Assembly (NCBI GenBank): GCA_016707285.1
Contig: JADJIA010000005.1
Span: 62,001-126,000 of the forward strand
Origin: Ignavibacteriales bacterium
Lineage (GTDB): Bacteria > Bacteroidota > Ignavibacteria > Ignavibacteriales > Ignavibacteriaceae
Length of the DNA: 64,000 nt
Direction: 5' to 3'
Shown here: in pieces, positions 43,668 to 53,009 of the stretch
How the letters are laid out: every line of letters starts with the position of its first letter
Position numbering within the stretch: the stretch's first letter is position 1
Notes under the pieces: model-generated
The model's database searches: none
Seen by the model: the letters and a program-made list of their open reading frames with translations, nothing else
What the model was told of the DNA's origin: nothing
Program-made: the position numbers and the translations under genes

Positions 43668-44141
43668 ATGGAATTCAAATTTACAGTAGAAAATCACGAA
43701 AAAGTAGTTAAACTCTTCGATAATTATCCGACAAAAAAGGCGGCTGTTATGCCTGTGTTATATATTGCACAAGAACAAAACGGCTACATCTCCGGAGAAG
43801 TTATTAAAGAAGTATCAACAATTCTTGAAATTTCTGAAGAAGATGTGATGGGAGTAGTTACTTTCTACACGATGTATCACCAACACATGCCGGGAAAATA
43901 CCACCTTCAAGTGTGTACCAATGTTTCCTGCATGTTAAGGGGTGCATATGATATCTGGGAAGCTGTTAAGACTAAAACAGGTCTTAAAAATGGTGAAACC
44001 TCCGCTGACGGACTTTTTTCACTCGAAGAGGTTGAGTGTATGGGATCATGCGGCACTGCCCCTATGATTGCAGTGAATGAAGATTTCCACGATAATCTCA
44101 CCAAGGAAACGGCTCTCGAATTAATTGACTCCCTAAAATAA
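43668..44141 (+). CDS. nuoE: NADH-quinone oxidoreductase subunit E
   Basis: A 157-residue 24-kDa subunit carrying the [2Fe-2S] cluster N1a. The ligands lie in CTNVSCMLRG and in VECMGSCGTAP, giving four cysteines. YTMYHQHMPGKYHLQVCTN matches the family core. It is part of the NADH dehydrogenase module together with NuoF, which starts 2 bp later. Confidence 0.95.
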   Translation: MEFKFTVENHEKVVKLFDNYPTKKAAVMPVLYIAQEQNGYISGEVIKEVSTILEISEEDVMGVVTFYTMYHQHMPGKYHLQVCTNVSCMLRGAYDIWEAVKTKTGLKNGETSADGLFSLEEVECMGSCGTAPMIAVNEDFHDNLTKETALELIDSLK

Positions 44142-44143
44142 AA

Positions 44144-45463
44144 GTGATGACGATGGAAAAAATTGTTTTACCTGAAATAGAAAATTTACATAAAATAGAT
44201 GTCTATCGCGCCAACGGTGGATATGAAGCTATTAAAAAAGCACTTGCTACAACTCCTGATGAAATAATTGATACAGTTAAAAAATCGGGTTTAAGAGGAA
44301 GAGGGGGCGCAGCCTTCTCTTGCGGGCTTAAATGGTCGTTTATGCCTAAAACCACCGATAAACCAAAATATCTTTGTGTTAATGGTGATGAATCGGAACC
44401 GGGCTCTTTTAAGGACCGACAGATTTTTGAATATAATCCTCACCAGTGTATCGAAGGAATCTTGATAGCATCTTATGCGATTGGAGCAAATTCAGCTTAT
44501 GTATATATTCGCGGTGAATATCATAAATGGATAAAACTGTTCCAAAAAGCACTCGATGATGCTTATGATGCAGGTCTCGTTGGCGAGAAAATGAAAACCA
44601 CATTTGGTACCAAATTTCATGTGAATATTTATGTCCACAAAGGTGCAGGTGCATATATTTGTGGTGAAGAGTCTTCTTTGATGAATTCCATCGAAGGAAA
44701 AAGAGGCTACCCAAGAGTTAAACCACCATTTCCGGCACAGAATGGCCTTTGGGGTAATCCCACCACCATTAATAATGTTGAGACATTAACCAATGTTCCT
44801 GCAATTATCAACAAGGGCTGGGAATGGTTTTCAAAAATTGGCGCAGAAAAACACCCCGGAACAATTTTGTACGGTGTCAGTGGACATGTAAATAAACCCG
44901 GCGTTTATGAACTTCCTTCAGGAACACTCCTCACAGATATAATTTACAATTATGCGGGCGGAGTACCGGGGAATAAAAAAATTAAATGTGTTATCCCCGG
45001 TGGATCTTCGATGCCGCCTCTTCGTGGTGATCAGCTTGAAGGCATCGCAATGGATGCTGATTCTCTGAAAGCTGCAGGCAGCTCCATTGGAACCGCCGGA
45101 ATCATGGTTATGGATGAGGATACCGATTTGGTGAGAGTGCTCGCCCGTATCTCCAAATTTTATTATCATGAAAGCTGTGGCCAGTGTACACCTTGCCGTG
45201 AAGGTACCGGTTGGATGTTAAAAATCCTTAACAGAATGGCTGCAGGACAGGGACAGAAGGACGACATAGAGCTTTTGCTTAGCGTTGCAAACAACATTGA
45301 TGGAAATACAATTTGTGCACTTGGTGAAGCTGCTGCATGGCCTGTTAAATTTATGGTAAGCCGCTTCCGCGAAGAATTTGAATCAAGAATGAATAATTCT
45401 CTCGATCATCCTTCGCTTAACAAGGTTCATTCAATGAGGCACTCAAAGATTACAGTGGAGTGA
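44144..45463 (+). CDS. nuoF: NADH-quinone oxidoreductase subunit F
   Basis: A 439-residue 51-kDa subunit that binds FMN, NADH and cluster N3. The FMN/NADH sites are GLRGRGGAAFSCGLKW, NGDESEPGSFKDR and GAGAYICGEESSL. The cluster ligands are in ESCGQCTPCREG and the later NTICALGEAA. Start: the TGATGACGATG context offers two ATGs; the first in frame is used. The nuo series stops here: no nuoG follows, and the gap to the convergent ligase gene is filled by an octamer repeat array. Confidence 0.95.
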   Translation: MMTMEKIVLPEIENLHKIDVYRANGGYEAIKKALATTPDEIIDTVKKSGLRGRGGAAFSCGLKWSFMPKTTDKPKYLCVNGDESEPGSFKDRQIFEYNPHQCIEGILIASYAIGANSAYVYIRGEYHKWIKLFQKALDDAYDAGLVGEKMKTTFGTKFHVNIYVHKGAGAYICGEESSLMNSIEGKRGYPRVKPPFPAQNGLWGNPTTINNVETLTNVPAIINKGWEWFSKIGAEKHPGTILYGVSGHVNKPGVYELPSGTLLTDIIYNYAGGVPGNKKIKCVIPGGSSMPPLRGDQLEGIAMDADSLKAAGSSIGTAGIMVMDEDTDLVRVLARISKFYYHESCGQCTPCREGTGWMLKILNRMAAGQGQKDDIELLLSVANNIDGNTICALGEAAAWPVKFMVSRFREEFESRMNNSLDHPSLNKVHSMRHSKITVE

Positions 45464-45469
45464 TGGGTA

Positions 45470-45605
45470 GAACTACGGAGATTCGGAACCTCAGAGCTTC
45501 GGTAATGAAACTCTGAAGTTCTGAAACTTTCAGGTACTCAAGTATCTTTAGTCTCCCAATCACTGAAACTCTGAAGCTCTGAAGCTCCGAGGTTCTGAAG
45601 TTCTC
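45470..45605. repeat. Octamer-period inverted repeat array after nuoF
   Basis: Seventeen consecutive 8-bp units in unbroken phase, such as GAACTACG, GAGATTCG, GAACCTCA, GAGCTTCG, then ACTCTGAA, GTTCTGAA and finally AAGCTCTG, AAGCTCCG, AGGTTCTG, AAGTTCTC. Left and right ends are inverted: 45478-45500 can pair with 45582-45605, including GAACCTC with GAGGTTC. It fills the whole gap between the stop codons of convergent nuoF and the ligase gene, and it belongs to the same family as the array at 40814. Confidence 0.8.
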
Positions 45606-47310
45606 ACTTTACAAGGTATCTCTTAATCTTCTGAGTAGTAGTTTTCTCGAATTCTTTTTCGCGCACATAATACTTCTGGATTTGTTTGTAGGGTGCGAGG
45701 TGTTTGTTTGCCTCTTTTACGATTCCTGCAGCGATCTCTTCGAGAAGAGGTTCTTCAATTTTCACATGATGTTTTTCGGAATATTCGATCAATGTTTCGG
45801 CATTCAGAACAAGTTGAACCGCTATTATCTCTTTATGTTTTGCATCTTCTTCTCCATAAACAAAACACTCAAGAACGAGGGGATTTCTATTAAGAATATC
45901 TTCAACTTCCTCAGGGAAGACATTTTTCCCGTTGCTTGCAATGATAACATTTTTCTTTCTTCCTCTGATGTGAAGAAATCCATCCGAATCTATATACCCC
46001 AAATCTCCTGATTTAAAGTACCCTTCGGGATCAAATGCCTCGGCAGTTAGTTTTTCATTTTTGTAATAACCTATCATCACATTGTCACCCTTAATATATA
46101 TTTCGCCGACACCGTCAGAATCGGGTTCAACAATTTTCAGAGTTACTCCTGGAAGTGGCAAACCGGCAGAATCATCTTTGTATGCCATGAGTCTGTTTAA
46201 CGCAGTAATAGGTGCAGTTTCTGTTAGTCCGTATCCCTGGAGGAAAGTAAATCCAAATTCACGCAATCCTTTTGCGACTTCAGGGTCGGGGGCAGCGCCT
46301 CCGGCGATGAATATTCTTACATGACCTCCAAATTTGTGGTGCATCTCCTTAAACACTTTTTGTTTAATCTCTTTCATTCCCAATTTTTCAAGAAATCCGG
46401 TGATCTTCACAAGTGGAGGGACGACTTTCGATTTAACCTTATCTTCTTTAATGGTTTTGGAGATTCTTTTAAACATTTTATCGAATAAAAGAGGAACGCC
46501 GAGCAGAATTGTGGCTTTAACAACCTGCAAATCATCCACAATTGTTTTTAAGGATCTGGCAAAATGAACCGATCCACCTTTATAGAGGGGACAAAGCATA
46601 CCACAAGTACATTCATAAGTATGATGCATCGGTAAAACAGAAAGGAATCTGTCATCCGGGGTAATTTCGATCATGCTCGTCATCGACATAAGGTTTATAG
46701 CCAGATTTTTTTGGCTTAACATCACACCTTTTGCTCTTCCGAGAGAACCGGATGTAAAGATTATTTCAGCCATCTGGTCAGGATTAATTCGTGGGAGGGA
46801 ATCAATTCCTGCCGGGGGAGTGGACTCGATAAGAGCTGACATGGAAATCCTGTCATCCTCGTTCGCATTAATGTCCATACTGATTTTAACTTTTAATTTA
46901 CTGATTGCAGCGGCTTCTTCATCCATCAAATTGTTGTAATTTTTGGAGAATACTATAACTTCAGATTCGCTTTCATAAAGGATATTGAGAATCTCATTTT
47001 GGGTAAGATTTTTATCGATTGGAACAATCACATAATCGAAAGTCATCGCTGTGAGATAAGTAAGAGCCCATTGAACTCTGTTTTCACCAATTACAGCAAT
47101 ATGAGTTCTTTCTTTTATTCCCAACTTTCGGAGACCCGCTCCAAAACGCAACACATTATCGAGTAATTTTTCAAAAGTGAGTTTTTTAATCGGAGTATCG
47201 TTAAGGTCTTCCAGTGCTATTTTCCCGGCATGGTCTCTCCCAATCATCAGTACCATATCCTGGATACTGGAGATTTTGGGGACATCAAAAAGTTTGTGTT
47301 TTAAGTCCAT
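45604..47310 (-). CDS. AMP-dependent long-chain acyl-CoA ligase-like protein
   Basis: A 568-residue adenylate-forming enzyme predicted to activate fatty acids as acyl-CoA. The P-loop reads FTSGSLGRAKGVMLS, a departure from the common TSGTTGxPKG but keeping the key lysine. GYGLTETAP, SGDLGYID and GRKKNVIIASNGKNVFPEEVE (in two parts) follow the family, and the catalytic lysine is in TTTQKIKRY near the C-terminus. It is related to the ligase half of the fusion at 31751 but has no carrier or PlsC domain. A perfect 8-bp inverted repeat lies just upstream. The product could equally serve an acyl-ACP pathway. Confidence 0.88.
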   Translation of the reverse strand: MDLKHKLFDVPKISSIQDMVLMIGRDHAGKIALEDLNDTPIKKLTFEKLLDNVLRFGAGLRKLGIKERTHIAVIGENRVQWALTYLTAMTFDYVIVPIDKNLTQNEILNILYESESEVIVFSKNYNNLMDEEAAAISKLKVKISMDINANEDDRISMSALIESTPPAGIDSLPRINPDQMAEIIFTSGSLGRAKGVMLSQKNLAINLMSMTSMIEITPDDRFLSVLPMHHTYECTCGMLCPLYKGGSVHFARSLKTIVDDLQVVKATILLGVPLLFDKMFKRISKTIKEDKVKSKVVPPLVKITGFLEKLGMKEIKQKVFKEMHHKFGGHVRIFIAGGAAPDPEVAKGLREFGFTFLQGYGLTETAPITALNRLMAYKDDSAGLPLPGVTLKIVEPDSDGVGEIYIKGDNVMIGYYKNEKLTAEAFDPEGYFKSGDLGYIDSDGFLHIRGRKKNVIIASNGKNVFPEEVEDILNRNPLVLECFVYGEEDAKHKEIIAVQLVLNAETLIEYSEKHHVKIEEPLLEEIAAGIVKEANKHLAPYKQIQKYYVREKEFEKTTTQKIKRYLVK

Positions 47311-47327
47311 AATATTTCCTCAAAAAT

Positions 47328-47352
47328 CTAAGTTTGTCAACAATAAACTTAG
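47328..47352. promoter_or_regulatory. Candidate operator upstream of the acyl-CoA ligase
   Basis: CTAAGTTT, nine bases, AAACTTAG: a perfect 8-bp inverted repeat 18-42 bases upstream of the ligase ATG. The spacing suits a TetR/FadR-like or similar dimeric regulator. No T-run follows. Confidence 0.4.
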
Positions 47353-47414
47353 TTAATATTTTAATAAGTATTATATAAAACGAAAAAAATGTACCCGTTT
47401 TCTTTGCAATATTA

Positions 47415-47445
47415 TTTGTAAGCGTTATATTAAACAGTATTTTTT
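47415..47445 (+). promoter_or_regulatory. Possible promoter of the Rrf2 gene
   Basis: TTTG (47415-47418), 19 bases, TATTTTTT (47438-47445): seven of eight matches to the TTTG-N19-TAnnTTTG pattern. It lies 37 bases upstream of the Rrf2 ATG at 47482. Confidence 0.35.
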
Positions 47446-47481
47446 ATCTGATTTGTAAACCCTAACAAACCGAAGAGCAAA

Positions 47482-47928
47482 ATGACGGTAATCTTTTCTA
47501 AAAAATGTGAACTTGGAATTCAAGCAGTACTTTATCTCTCAACACTTGAACCGGATCAAAAAGTGAATGCAAGCCAGGTAGCTGAAAAATTAAAAGTTCC
47601 CAAGGAGTTTGTGTCGAAGGTGATGCAGATACTTACTGATTCAAAAATTGTTTCATCTAAAAAAGGAAAAAACGGGGGATTTTATCTTGGAAAAAATCCA
47701 TCCGAGATAAAATTAATTGATATTGTAACAGTTTTAGATGGAATGGAAGTTTTTAATTCGTGTGTTCTGGGTTTCCCGGGGTGTTCGGTTTCCACTCCGT
47801 GCCCGATGCATAACGAATGGGGGAGAATACGGACAATCGCCTATAACATGTTAAGCACTGAAACCCTCGAAACAATGAAGGAGAAGTCAATTAATAAAAT
47901 CGAGTCGATAGCAAAAGGGGATTACTAA
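47482..47928 (+). CDS. Rrf2-family transcriptional regulator with a three-cysteine Fe-S motif
   Basis: A 148-residue Rrf2 regulator. The N-terminal winged helix (residues 1-70; CELGIQAVLYLS, NASQVAEKLKVPKEFVSKVMQIL, KGKNGGFYLGK) binds DNA. The three clustered cysteines CVLGFPGCSVSTPC (about residues 94-107; spacing C-x6-C-x5-C) match the Fe-S ligand arrangement of NsrR/IscR/RirA-type members, so it probably senses nitric oxide, iron or redox state. The exact signal cannot be assigned. It is divergent from the acyl-CoA ligase, with a candidate operator between them, and its stop overlaps that of the convergent SGNH gene by 4 bp. Confidence 0.88.
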   Translation: MTVIFSKKCELGIQAVLYLSTLEPDQKVNASQVAEKLKVPKEFVSKVMQILTDSKIVSSKKGKNGGFYLGKNPSEIKLIDIVTVLDGMEVFNSCVLGFPGCSVSTPCPMHNEWGRIRTIAYNMLSTETLETMKEKSINKIESIAKGDY

Positions 47929-49040
47929 TCCTCTTTAAAGAGGTCGATAATTGCTTTCCCAAGTAGTTTACCAATAAGTTTTTGACCTTCACTTGTGAAA
48001 TGAATATAATCTCTACTCCCAAGATCTGCTTTTACCCAATCAATCATTGAAGAATCGCCTCCCATCACCGCCTTCAGGTCCCAGTAGGCCAGGTCATGCT
48101 TTTTAGCAAGTTTGGTGATTCCTTCTTTCATAACACCTGTCATTTTGTTGTTTCCGTATTTTCCGCCGTTATAACCGAAAAAGTCGGGGGGTGAAATCAA
48201 AATAAAAGAAGCTTTTGGGGCATTTTTTTTCAATTTAAGAATTAATTTATCATATTCAACATTAATATACTGAAGATTAAAGTTGGGTCCCGTGCAGTCA
48301 TTTGTGCCAAGATTTATGATTAAAATATCGGGATCAAACGCTTCGATGAAGGGATAGATGTAGTTCATCTGAACATTGTAACTTAAAAGTGATGCTCCGA
48401 TAACTCCAAACCATGTGGTAACCACGCCACCACTTTTTGTTGTCGTAATCACTCCCTTCGAGTGAATCGGTGGAACATTTTTCCCTGATGAAATGTAAAA
48501 ACCGGGTAACTCATCTGAAAATTTTAACTGAATTGTATGGTTCTGATTTATTTGTGATGAGTTGATTGTTACATCGTCTCCCGACAAATCTTTGATGGAT
48601 AACTTGTCGATGGTAGTTTTTGACAAAAGTGTAAACCCGTTGATTTCTTCTCCCGAAGAAGATATCTTTACGCCCGTATGTCCAATTGACGATGGGAAAG
48701 ATTTGTTTAAAGTGAGAAAGGTTTTACCACCATCCCCAAATTTTTCTGCCAGTTCGGCATTAAGGGATTTGGCAATTTCTCCTGATGAGACATGTGAATC
48801 ACCGATGACAAATATCCTTAATTGTGAACCTGATGAGTCACTTTTAAATTTTTGATTAAATATTTTTTCTATTGAAGAAGGATTTTCAATTTTATTACTG
48901 TCCGGTACGAGAAAGGGATAACGCTCAAAATCTGACTGGGCATGGTAACATGTTGAAAATATTAGAGTTATAAATAAGATATAAAGTGGTTTTACATTCA
49001 TAATGAGGTTTGGTGATAGATTATTATACCTGTGAATCAC
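47925..49040 (-). CDS. Secreted SGNH/GDSL-family hydrolase 1
   Basis: A 371-residue exported protein with a hydrophobic N-terminal segment (about residues 15-34, cleavage near CYHAQS). SGNH block I is VIGDSHVSS (about residue 79), the block III equivalent is LGTNDC, and the block V histidine is in DYIHFTSEGQKLIG. An internal beta-rich insert separates blocks I and III. SGNH enzymes hydrolyse or transfer O-acyl groups, including on peptidoglycan and polysaccharides. Two more SGNH genes and an MBOAT gene follow on the other strand, suggesting a shared surface O-acylation pathway. Divergent from the next SGNH gene with only 40 bp between. Confidence 0.82.
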   Translation of the reverse strand: MIHRYNNLSPNLIMNVKPLYILFITLIFSTCYHAQSDFERYPFLVPDSNKIENPSSIEKIFNQKFKSDSSGSQLRIFVIGDSHVSSGEIAKSLNAELAEKFGDGGKTFLTLNKSFPSSIGHTGVKISSSGEEINGFTLLSKTTIDKLSIKDLSGDDVTINSSQINQNHTIQLKFSDELPGFYISSGKNVPPIHSKGVITTTKSGGVVTTWFGVIGASLLSYNVQMNYIYPFIEAFDPDILIINLGTNDCTGPNFNLQYINVEYDKLILKLKKNAPKASFILISPPDFFGYNGGKYGNNKMTGVMKEGITKLAKKHDLAYWDLKAVMGGDSSMIDWVKADLGSRDYIHFTSEGQKLIGKLLGKAIIDLFKED

Positions 49041-49080
49041 TGATTATTAGTTAAATTTGAAGTTTTAATATCTCTAAATA

Positions 49081-50721
49081 ATGAACAAATACACACTTCA
49101 GATCTTATTCAGTATCATATTGGTGAACGGACTTCTACTGAGTCTCTCACTTCTGGGACCTGATTTTACAATTAAATCTCCCATCGACGGGGAAGAGTTT
49201 GTTATCAGTTTTCCTGATGTAAGGGAGAGTTTATTTAAGTCAGCCCAACAAAATAATGAAAATGCTGAGAATTTTTTAAGTAAATATGATGACTCAGAAG
49301 AGATTGAACCGGAGACTTCAACAAAAGATAACGGTAATGAGGGGCTTGATGATTTTTTAACCAACCCTGAGACAGATGGTGAAAGAGCTCTCGATATCTT
49401 TTTTAAGGCGCTTAAAAATGAGAGCGAAAGCAGAGTTGTAAGGGTTGCACACTATGGAGATTCCCAGATTGAGGGTGACAGGATAACTTCTTATTTACGG
49501 GAATTTTTTCAAAAGGAATTTGGTGGCGAGGGGGTTGGATATGTGCCCGTTGATGACATTACAGATAATGTAAATTATTTCAGGTCCACTTCAGGCAATT
49601 GGGAAAGATACAATGTGTTTAATCACGGTTATTCTTCCGGCAAATATGCACTTTCCGGGCTCGTATTTAAATACGGGAATGGTAAAAAAGAGAAAAAAGA
49701 AGACAAGGGAAAAGATAACGGAAACGATGAGCAGACTACACCTGAAGAGGATGTGAAAGATGGAGAATCACCAATTGAGGAAAAGATTGAACCGGAGGAA
49801 ACCATCCCCCCGGATACCTCTGGAGGGTCACTTTTTTCGTCGAAAAATTCATTTTACCTTGCAGACAGTTATAATTTTTTAAGTTCTGCAAAAAAACAAA
49901 AACCTAAAAAGAAAAAAACGGCTTCTTTAAGGGGGAGTGTTACCTTAAATTTTGGCAAGGCAGTAAAATTCAGTAAAATAGGCGTTTTTTACGGTAAAAC
50001 GGGTTCGAATGCTCAGGTGAAAATAAGCGACCTGAAAAGCGGGGATGAAATTTCGACAGTTGGTCTTGAGGGAGGTAGTCCGTTTGGCTTGAAATATGTT
50101 AAATATCGTGGTAATGGAAGCACCATCCGCTTTGATATAAGGACAGGAATTAATCCGGAAATTTATGGATTCTTTTTTGACGGCAATAATGGTGTCCAAA
50201 TTGATAATTTAGCGATCAGAGGTCATTCGGGTGACGGACTGTTAAAGATCGATAAAAATTATTTACAAGCACAATATGATGATTTAAATGTAAAACTGAT
50301 TATTTTGCAGTTCGGAATGAATGTAATGCCGACTATTCATAAAGAGTCTGATCTTGAAAGAGTGAAAAAATATTATTCAAATCTCTTTTCGGGAATGAAA
50401 AGCAGGGCAAAAAATGCTTCAATACTTGTGATAGGCCCCGGGGATATGGGTGTAATAAGGCGCGGAAGCAATGTTTCTCACCCTTTTATAGGGAGAGTTG
50501 TTGAAATTATGAAACAGTGTGCCATTGAGAATGGATGTGCATTTTGGGATACCTACCATTTGATGGGGGGAGAAAACTCAATTGCTGCCTGGGCACAAAA
50601 AGGATATGCTGCAAGAGATGGTCATTTTATTAACCGTGGGCAAAAAATTATCGCCGCTGAGTTATTTAAGGGCATCAATGGAGCTTATAAAGAATATTTG
50701 GACAGAATTAAAATCAATTAA
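49081..50721 (+). CDS. Membrane-anchored SGNH-family protein 2
   Basis: A 546-residue protein with one N-terminal helix (about residues 7-27), followed by an acidic linker. SGNH block I reads HYGDSQIEGD (near residue 127), block III is altered to FGMNVMP in place of the usual GxND, and the last block is ARDGHFINRGQKII (near 513), keeping the Asp-x-His pair. A Lys/Glu/Asp-rich low-complexity insert occupies about 201-285, followed by a beta-sandwich-like region (about 295-380), as in AlgX/AlgJ- and PatB-like proteins with an inserted domain. Likely an O-acyltransferase or esterase acting outside the inner membrane. It is 27 bp upstream of the LysM-containing SGNH gene. Confidence 0.75.
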   Translation: MNKYTLQILFSIILVNGLLLSLSLLGPDFTIKSPIDGEEFVISFPDVRESLFKSAQQNNENAENFLSKYDDSEEIEPETSTKDNGNEGLDDFLTNPETDGERALDIFFKALKNESESRVVRVAHYGDSQIEGDRITSYLREFFQKEFGGEGVGYVPVDDITDNVNYFRSTSGNWERYNVFNHGYSSGKYALSGLVFKYGNGKKEKKEDKGKDNGNDEQTTPEEDVKDGESPIEEKIEPEETIPPDTSGGSLFSSKNSFYLADSYNFLSSAKKQKPKKKKTASLRGSVTLNFGKAVKFSKIGVFYGKTGSNAQVKISDLKSGDEISTVGLEGGSPFGLKYVKYRGNGSTIRFDIRTGINPEIYGFFFDGNNGVQIDNLAIRGHSGDGLLKIDKNYLQAQYDDLNVKLIILQFGMNVMPTIHKESDLERVKKYYSNLFSGMKSRAKNASILVIGPGDMGVIRRGSNVSHPFIGRVVEIMKQCAIENGCAFWDTYHLMGGENSIAAWAQKGYAARDGHFINRGQKIIAAELFKGINGAYKEYLDRIKIN

Positions 50722-50748
50722 CCGTTAACCAACAGAACGGATGGCACC

Positions 50749-52989
50749 ATGAAGAAAAGTTTACCAGGTCTGTGTAATACGATAAATAAAAGAAAAAATC
50801 TTTTATTTATCGCATTGTACAGCAGCTTAGGGACTCTGCTCGCAGGAACAAGCCCCGCCAATTTACCGGAAGGGATTCTTTTCCCGCCGGATTCTATTGC
50901 GGTGATACAAAATGACTCATCCCCGGGTGTGTCACAAACTCCAACTTCCGCAACCGAAGGATTGACCCGCCTGGGCACATTCCCTTTCCTTAGAACCAGC
51001 CAGAATTTTATTGAATGGCAGGATGAAAAAGCCGCTGAAGTGTTCTTTTCAAAACTTGCAAACGCGAGCAACAAAAAGCTCAGGATTCTCCACATCGGCG
51101 ACTCTCACCTGCAGGCTGATATCTACACAGGTTATATTCGGGAAGAGCTGCAAAAAATGTATGGAATGGGTGGAAGAGGGATCGTTTTCCCTTATTCTGC
51201 GGCAAAAACTCACTCAGCCTACGACTATTTCACCTACTCAAAAGGGAAGTGGCTTTTCTCAAAAAACACTGAAACTTCACCTCTTCTTCAGATTGGTCTC
51301 GCGGGTTATTCAATTTCAACCACTGATCCAAACGCCAATTTTAAACTGGTATTTTCAAAAACCACACTTAAATCACCCAAAAACACCATAAAAATCTACA
51401 CCGAAAAAGGGGTGTCGATGTTTGATGTTGTGCTTAAGGTAAATGGAGTTGCAGAACCGATAATTTTGACCTCGCAGGATGATCAAAACAGAACAGTTCT
51501 CCAAGCCACTGTGGATTCCGACCTCGAAAGCATAGAAGTTTCATTCAAAAAGTCAAATGATCAGCAGACTGCATTTATCTGTTATGGTATCATGCTTGAA
51601 TCAACAAATGAAAATGGAGTGCTCTACGCAAGCACCGGCGTTAATGGAGCCGGACTTGGAAGTATCCTAAGGCAGTCAAAGTTTGAAGATGAAATAAAGG
51701 ACTTTAACCCCGATCTCTTCATTCTCGATCTTGGGATAAACGATTTTTTTGCGGGAGGTTATGATGAAGCCTCGATGAAGCAAAATCTTGTTGCAATAGT
51801 GAATAAAGTAAAAAATGCTGTTCCGGGTGCTACCATAATGTTGTTTAACATTCAGGACGCCTTTAACAAACGAAATAATGTAAGTGCCTGTTTAAATTTT
51901 GCTCAGTTGGTAAAAGATGTAGCATTCGAGAATGGATGTCTGTTTTATGATATCTATAATGTGAGCGGTGGAAAAAATTCGATGTTGAGTTGGCGGGCAA
52001 ATTATCTCGCAAATGTTGATCAGATTCACCTCACTTCAAAAGGTTATAACCTAAAAGGAGAGCTCCTCCTAACGGCCTTGCAGAACTCGATGAAGAGATT
52101 TAACGAGGGAGAAAAAACTCTTGTTGTTAATAATAAAATACTGGAAGGGGCAATTCCGGGTGAACTCGCCATTTATGTTGATAACAATGAGAGCCAGAGT
52201 GTTTCCGCTTCAAATACCACCGTAATTACCGGAGGAAATACTACTTCAGCTCTTAAAGATGCCAACGGCGAATTTAAGATGCACAAAGTTTTGGGGGGCG
52301 AATCGATCCGCTCAATCGCAAAACTGTATAATGTGGAAATAAGTGATATCCGTGAGTGGAACAATTTTTTTGGAGCATTATCTGTCAATCAGGAACTTAA
52401 AGTTTATACCAAAAGAGTTAAAACGCCGGTTACTGCCTATACAAAAACCACTGCCACACAACCAACAACAACCAACAAACCGGTAACTAAAAGTTATTCC
52501 TCGCGAAATACCTATTATGGAAATAATTACGGTTATAAAACAACTGCAAAGAAAACAACCACTCCCGTAATTTCCAGCTACAGTGTCAGAAATGGTGACA
52601 CCTGGTATGCAATTTCAAAAAGGACAGGAATTCCTGTAAACCAGTTAAAAGCTGCAAATGGAACAAAAGGTGATATTATCAGACCGGGACAAAAAATAAA
52701 AGTCCCTCAGAAAAACGCCTATGTCGCCCCCAAGACCACAACAAAATACGGGAATAAATATGCCAGCAACAAATCAAATAAAAATGTAACAGCAAAAACA
52801 GGTAAAACGACCAACAAAAATAACAAGACTACCACCGGATCAAGTTATAGTGTAAAAAGTGGTGATACATGGTCAGGGTTGTCACAAAAGACCGGAATTC
52901 CTGTTAACCAGCTAAAAGCCGCAAATGGAGTAAAAGGTGACATTATTCGCCCCGGACAAAAGATAAAAATTCCGGCCAAGAAGAAATAA
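50749..52989 (+). CDS. SGNH-family protein 3 with LysM repeats
   Basis: A 746-residue exported protein. An SGNH domain has HIGDSHLQAD (near residue 117), LGINDFFAGG (near 327) and DQIHLTSKGYN (near 423), so Ser, Asn and His positions look intact. A beta-rich insert lies between blocks I and III. After the domain come three LysM modules: a degenerate one at about 510-550 and two nearly identical ones at about 609-652 and 698-743 (each with SGDTW/NGDTW, GIPVNQLKAANG and IIRPGQKIK). Thr/Lys/Asn-rich linkers separate them. LysM binds GlcNAc-containing glycans, most often peptidoglycan. Combined with the MBOAT gene 20 bp downstream, this points to peptidoglycan or cell-surface glycan O-acylation. 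Confidence 0.85.
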   Translation: MKKSLPGLCNTINKRKNLLFIALYSSLGTLLAGTSPANLPEGILFPPDSIAVIQNDSSPGVSQTPTSATEGLTRLGTFPFLRTSQNFIEWQDEKAAEVFFSKLANASNKKLRILHIGDSHLQADIYTGYIREELQKMYGMGGRGIVFPYSAAKTHSAYDYFTYSKGKWLFSKNTETSPLLQIGLAGYSISTTDPNANFKLVFSKTTLKSPKNTIKIYTEKGVSMFDVVLKVNGVAEPIILTSQDDQNRTVLQATVDSDLESIEVSFKKSNDQQTAFICYGIMLESTNENGVLYASTGVNGAGLGSILRQSKFEDEIKDFNPDLFILDLGINDFFAGGYDEASMKQNLVAIVNKVKNAVPGATIMLFNIQDAFNKRNNVSACLNFAQLVKDVAFENGCLFYDIYNVSGGKNSMLSWRANYLANVDQIHLTSKGYNLKGELLLTALQNSMKRFNEGEKTLVVNNKILEGAIPGELAIYVDNNESQSVSASNTTVITGGNTTSALKDANGEFKMHKVLGGESIRSIAKLYNVEISDIREWNNFFGALSVNQELKVYTKRVKTPVTAYTKTTATQPTTTNKPVTKSYSSRNTYYGNNYGYKTTAKKTTTPVISSYSVRNGDTWYAISKRTGIPVNQLKAANGTKGDIIRPGQKIKVPQKNAYVAPKTTTKYGNKYASNKSNKNVTAKTGKTTNKNNKTTTGSSYSVKSGDTWSGLSQKTGIPVNQLKAANGVKGDIIRPGQKIKIPAKKK

Positions 52990-53009
52990 AGGGGGAACCG
53001 GTCTAACTT

